DNA of 64,000 bases, taken from positions 1 to 64,000 of the forward strand of contig CANIAL010000001.1 in the NCBI GenBank assembly GCA_947465395.1, given 5' to 3'. The stretch's first letter is position 1; each line of letters begins with the position of its first letter. A program made the position numbers and the translations under genes. This DNA is from Alphaproteobacteria bacterium. GTDB taxonomy: Bacteria; Pseudomonadota; Alphaproteobacteria; Micropepsales; Micropepsaceae. This document shows positions 62,023 through 64,000 of this stretch, piece after piece. The notes under the pieces are model-generated. The model did no database searches, had not been told where the DNA came from, and worked only from the letters and a program-made list of their open reading frames with translations.

Positions 62023-63488
62023 CCGTTTCCCATAGCTTTTCGGATGACCTGATGGCCGACACGCTGCATGAAGAATGCGGCGTCTTCGGCATTTTTGGCC
62101 ATCCCGATGCGGGCGCCCTGTCGGTGCTGGGCCTGCATTCCCTCCAGCATCGCGGCCAGGAAGCCGCCGGCATCGTCACCTATGACAATGGCCATTTCAT
62201 CGCTGAGCGTCATGCCGGGCTGGTAGGCGATGTGTTCGGCCGCAATTCCAACGCTGCACGCAACCTCAAGGGCGAATATGCCGTGGGCCATGTGCGCTAT
62301 TCCACCACAGGCGGCTCTGGCGCGCGCAACATCCAGCCCATCTTCGCCGACCTGACGGGCGGCGGCATCGCGGTGGCCCATAACGGCAATCTCACCAACG
62401 CCCATGCGCTTCGCACCGAACTGGTGGCGCAAGGGGCGATCTTCCAGTCCACGTCCGACACCGAAACCATCGTGCACCTGGCGGCACGCAGCGCCTGTCC
62501 CCGCATCGTGGACAAGCTGATCGACGCGCTGGCGCAGGTGAAAGGCGCCTATTCGCTGGTGGCGCTGACATCGAAAAAGCTGATCGGCGTGCGTGATCCC
62601 CATGGCGTGCGGCCTCTGGTGCTGGGCATGCTGGAAGGCGCGCCGATCCTGGCCTCGGAAAGCTGCGCCCTGGACATTATCGGCGCGCAATTCGTGCGCG
62701 ACATTGAACCGGGCGAGATGGTAGTGATCACCCGCGAAGGCATTGAAAGCCATTTTCCCTTCAAGCGGCAGCAAAGCCGCTTCTGCGTTTTCGAATATAT
62801 CTATTTTGCGCGGCCTGATTCCACGGTGGAAGGACGCAATGTCTATGAAGCCCGTAAGCGCATCGGCGAGACCCTGGCGCGCGAGGCGCCTGTCATCGCT
62901 GACATGGTGATCCCGGTGCCGGATTCGGGCGTGCCTGCTGCGCTGGGTTTCGCCAATGAAGCGAAAATTCCCTTCGAGTTGGGCATCATCCGCAATCACT
63001 ATGTAGGCCGCACCTTCATCGAGCCGTCCGACCGCATCCGCCATTTGGGCGTGCGCCTGAAGCACAATCCCAACCGCGCCAAGCTCAAGGGCCAGCGCGT
63101 CATCCTGGTGGATGATTCCATCGTGCGCGGCACCACCTCCAAGAAGATCGTGGAAATGGTGCGCGATGCGGGTGCCACCGAAGTGCATTTCCGTGTCGCC
63201 AGCCCGCCCACCACGCATTCGTGCTTCTACGGCGTGGACACGCCCAACACCGACGACCTTCTGGCTCACAAGCTGGACGTGGAAGGCATGCGCCGCTTTA
63301 TCGGGGCAGACAGCCTGGCCTTTATTTCCATGAATGGGCTTTACCAGGCCATGGAACAGCCGGCGCGGGACGCCAATGCGCCCGCCTTCTGCGATGCCTG
63401 TTTCTCGGGCGAATATCCCATCGAGCTGACCGATATCTCCGGCGGCGCCAAGAGCCGCCAGCTTTCGCTGCTAGCCGACGTAGCCTGA
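62019..63488 (+). CDS. purF: Amidophosphoribosyltransferase
   Basis: It catalyses the first step of purine synthesis, making phosphoribosylamine from PRPP and glutamine. The 489-residue precursor has a 19-residue propeptide before the catalytic Cys20 (LHEECGVFGIFG). The class II glutaminase has HVRYSTTGGSGARNIQP near 92. The PRPP-binding motif is VILVDDSIVRGTTSKKIV near 363. Cysteines in RFCVFEYIYFARPDS, THSCFYGVD and FCDACFSGEYP match the four 4Fe-4S ligands of the Bacillus-type enzyme, so an iron-sulfur cluster is expected. It is coupled to cvpA by ATGA. Confidence 0.95.
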   Translation: MTVSHSFSDDLMADTLHEECGVFGIFGHPDAGALSVLGLHSLQHRGQEAAGIVTYDNGHFIAERHAGLVGDVFGRNSNAARNLKGEYAVGHVRYSTTGGSGARNIQPIFADLTGGGIAVAHNGNLTNAHALRTELVAQGAIFQSTSDTETIVHLAARSACPRIVDKLIDALAQVKGAYSLVALTSKKLIGVRDPHGVRPLVLGMLEGAPILASESCALDIIGAQFVRDIEPGEMVVITREGIESHFPFKRQQSRFCVFEYIYFARPDSTVEGRNVYEARKRIGETLAREAPVIADMVIPVPDSGVPAALGFANEAKIPFELGIIRNHYVGRTFIEPSDRIRHLGVRLKHNPNRAKLKGQRVILVDDSIVRGTTSKKIVEMVRDAGATEVHFRVASPPTTHSCFYGVDTPNTDDLLAHKLDVEGMRRFIGADSLAFISMNGLYQAMEQPARDANAPAFCDACFSGEYPIELTDISGGAKSRQLSLLADVA

Positions 63489-63492
63489 TCCT

Positions 63493-64000
63493 ATGACGCT
63501 TAAAGGAAGAGTTGCTCTTGTGACGGGCGCCTCTCGCGGCATTGGCCGCGCCGCCGCCGTTGCGTTGGGCAAGGCTGGCGCGCACGTCATCTGCGTGGCC
63601 CGCACCGTGGGCGGTCTGGAAGAAACTGACGACGAAATCACCAAAGCGGGCGGAACGGCCACGCTCGTGCCGCTGAATTTGAAGGACGCCGCCGCCATTG
63701 ACCGGCTGGGCGCATCCATTTTCGAGCGCTGGAAAAAACTGGACGCGTTTTTGGGCAATGCCGGATCGCTGGGCGTGCTGACCCCGCTGACGCATCTGGA
63801 CCCCAAGGCCTTCCAGGAATTGCTGGACATCAACATCACCGCCAACTGGCGGTTGATCCGCTCGCTGGATCCGCTATTGCGTGCGTCCGATGCGGGCCGG
63901 GCCGTGTTCATCACTTCAGGGTCGGCGGCGCGCCACACGCCGTTCTGGGGCGGCTATGCCATGAGCAAGGCAGCGCTGGAGAGCCTGGCGCTGACCTATG
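63493..64000 (+). CDS. Short-chain dehydrogenase/reductase (3' end beyond window)
   Basis: The first 169 residues are visible. The NAD(P) motif is VTGASRGIGRAAAVALG near residues 10-26, the structural motif FLGNAGSLG lies near 87, and the catalytic Ser is in ITSGSAARH with YAMSK (Tyr and Lys) near 155-159. A typical SDR is about 240-250 residues, so roughly a third is missing. The purF-SDR order is frequent in alphaproteobacteria. The ATG at 63493 lies 4 bases after the purF stop. The substrate is unknown. Confidence 0.88.
   Translation, partial: MTLKGRVALVTGASRGIGRAAAVALGKAGAHVICVARTVGGLEETDDEITKAGGTATLVPLNLKDAAAIDRLGASIFERWKKLDAFLGNAGSLGVLTPLTHLDPKAFQELLDINITANWRLIRSLDPLLRASDAGRAVFITSGSAARHTPFWGGYAMSKAALESLALTY

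Overview
This is a high-GC, gene-dense chromosomal segment that looks alphaproteobacterial. The best markers are a SciP/DUF1153 cell-cycle regulator, a DUF992 exported protein, the ppx-rlmE pair, the guaB-rsmB-guaA group, the dnaB ... alr-mlaE-mlaF ... radA-cvpA-purF order, a Ku protein, and CCCCCTCCG/CCTCCCCC intergenic palindromes of the kind common in that class. The genus cannot be fixed from sequence alone; a Rhizomicrobium/Micropepsaceae-like organism is only a guess. Nearly all of the window is core metabolism and information processing. There is no CRISPR array, no rRNA and no intact prophage or insertion sequence.

Layout. 0-0.3 kb: the tail of an IS3-type transposase and a small membrane ORF it seems to have truncated. 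0.4-7 kb: gph, divergent from glmU-glmS (UDP-GlcNAc synthesis), a small outer-membrane barrel, rpiA and glutathione reductase. 7-13.8 kb: class II DAHP synthase, a membrane protein, a Gfo/Idh/MocA oxidoreductase, glutamine-dependent NAD synthetase and gltX. 13.9-20.4 kb: cysS, a small unknown, citramalate synthase, a LOG-type phosphoribohydrolase, a 34-residue membrane mini-protein, an Atm1-type ABC exporter and a double cold-shock protein. 20.5-26.6 kb: rhlE behind a good sigma-70 promoter with a long leader, a UPF0178 protein, selO, leuD, leuB and ku. 26.8-34.3 kb: pyruvate carboxylase, mmsA, sciP, then DUF47-pit phosphate uptake and a Nudix hydrolase. 34.3-36.6 kb: two small hypotheticals, a Tat-exported PhzF-like protein and a 2OG-Fe(II) oxygenase.

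36.6-39.6 kb is the one accessory-looking stretch. It holds a long AT-richer gap, a gamma-glutamyltranspeptidase, a decayed recombinase C-terminus with an internal in-frame duplication, and a tRNA-Gln(CUG) gene. It reads like the remnant of an element integrated beside the tRNA.

39.7-64 kb: exported TPR protein, ppx-rlmE, DUF992, guaB, a GT-C-like membrane protein, rsmB, a TPR lipoprotein-like protein, guaA, RibD-C reductase, DUF72, GST, GNAT, dnaB, DUF1801-GT25, a TonB-like membrane-anchored protein, alr-mlaE-mlaF-small exported protein in one overlapping run, GNAT, radA-cvpA-purF in another, and the start of an SDR.

How the genes fit together: glmU/glmS/alr feed cell-wall precursors; mlaE/F handles envelope lipid; guaB/guaA/purF serve purine synthesis; cimA/leuD/leuB serve the citramalate-isoleucine and leucine routes; gltX with tRNA-Gln implies indirect glutamine charging if, as in most alphaproteobacteria, GatCAB is used. 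I found no convincing undescribed multi-gene system. The most interesting signals are the decayed tRNA-linked island, the repeated intergenic hairpin families, the Tat-PhzF/oxygenase pair, the candidate CTG start of ppx and the mini-protein abutting the Atm1 exporter.
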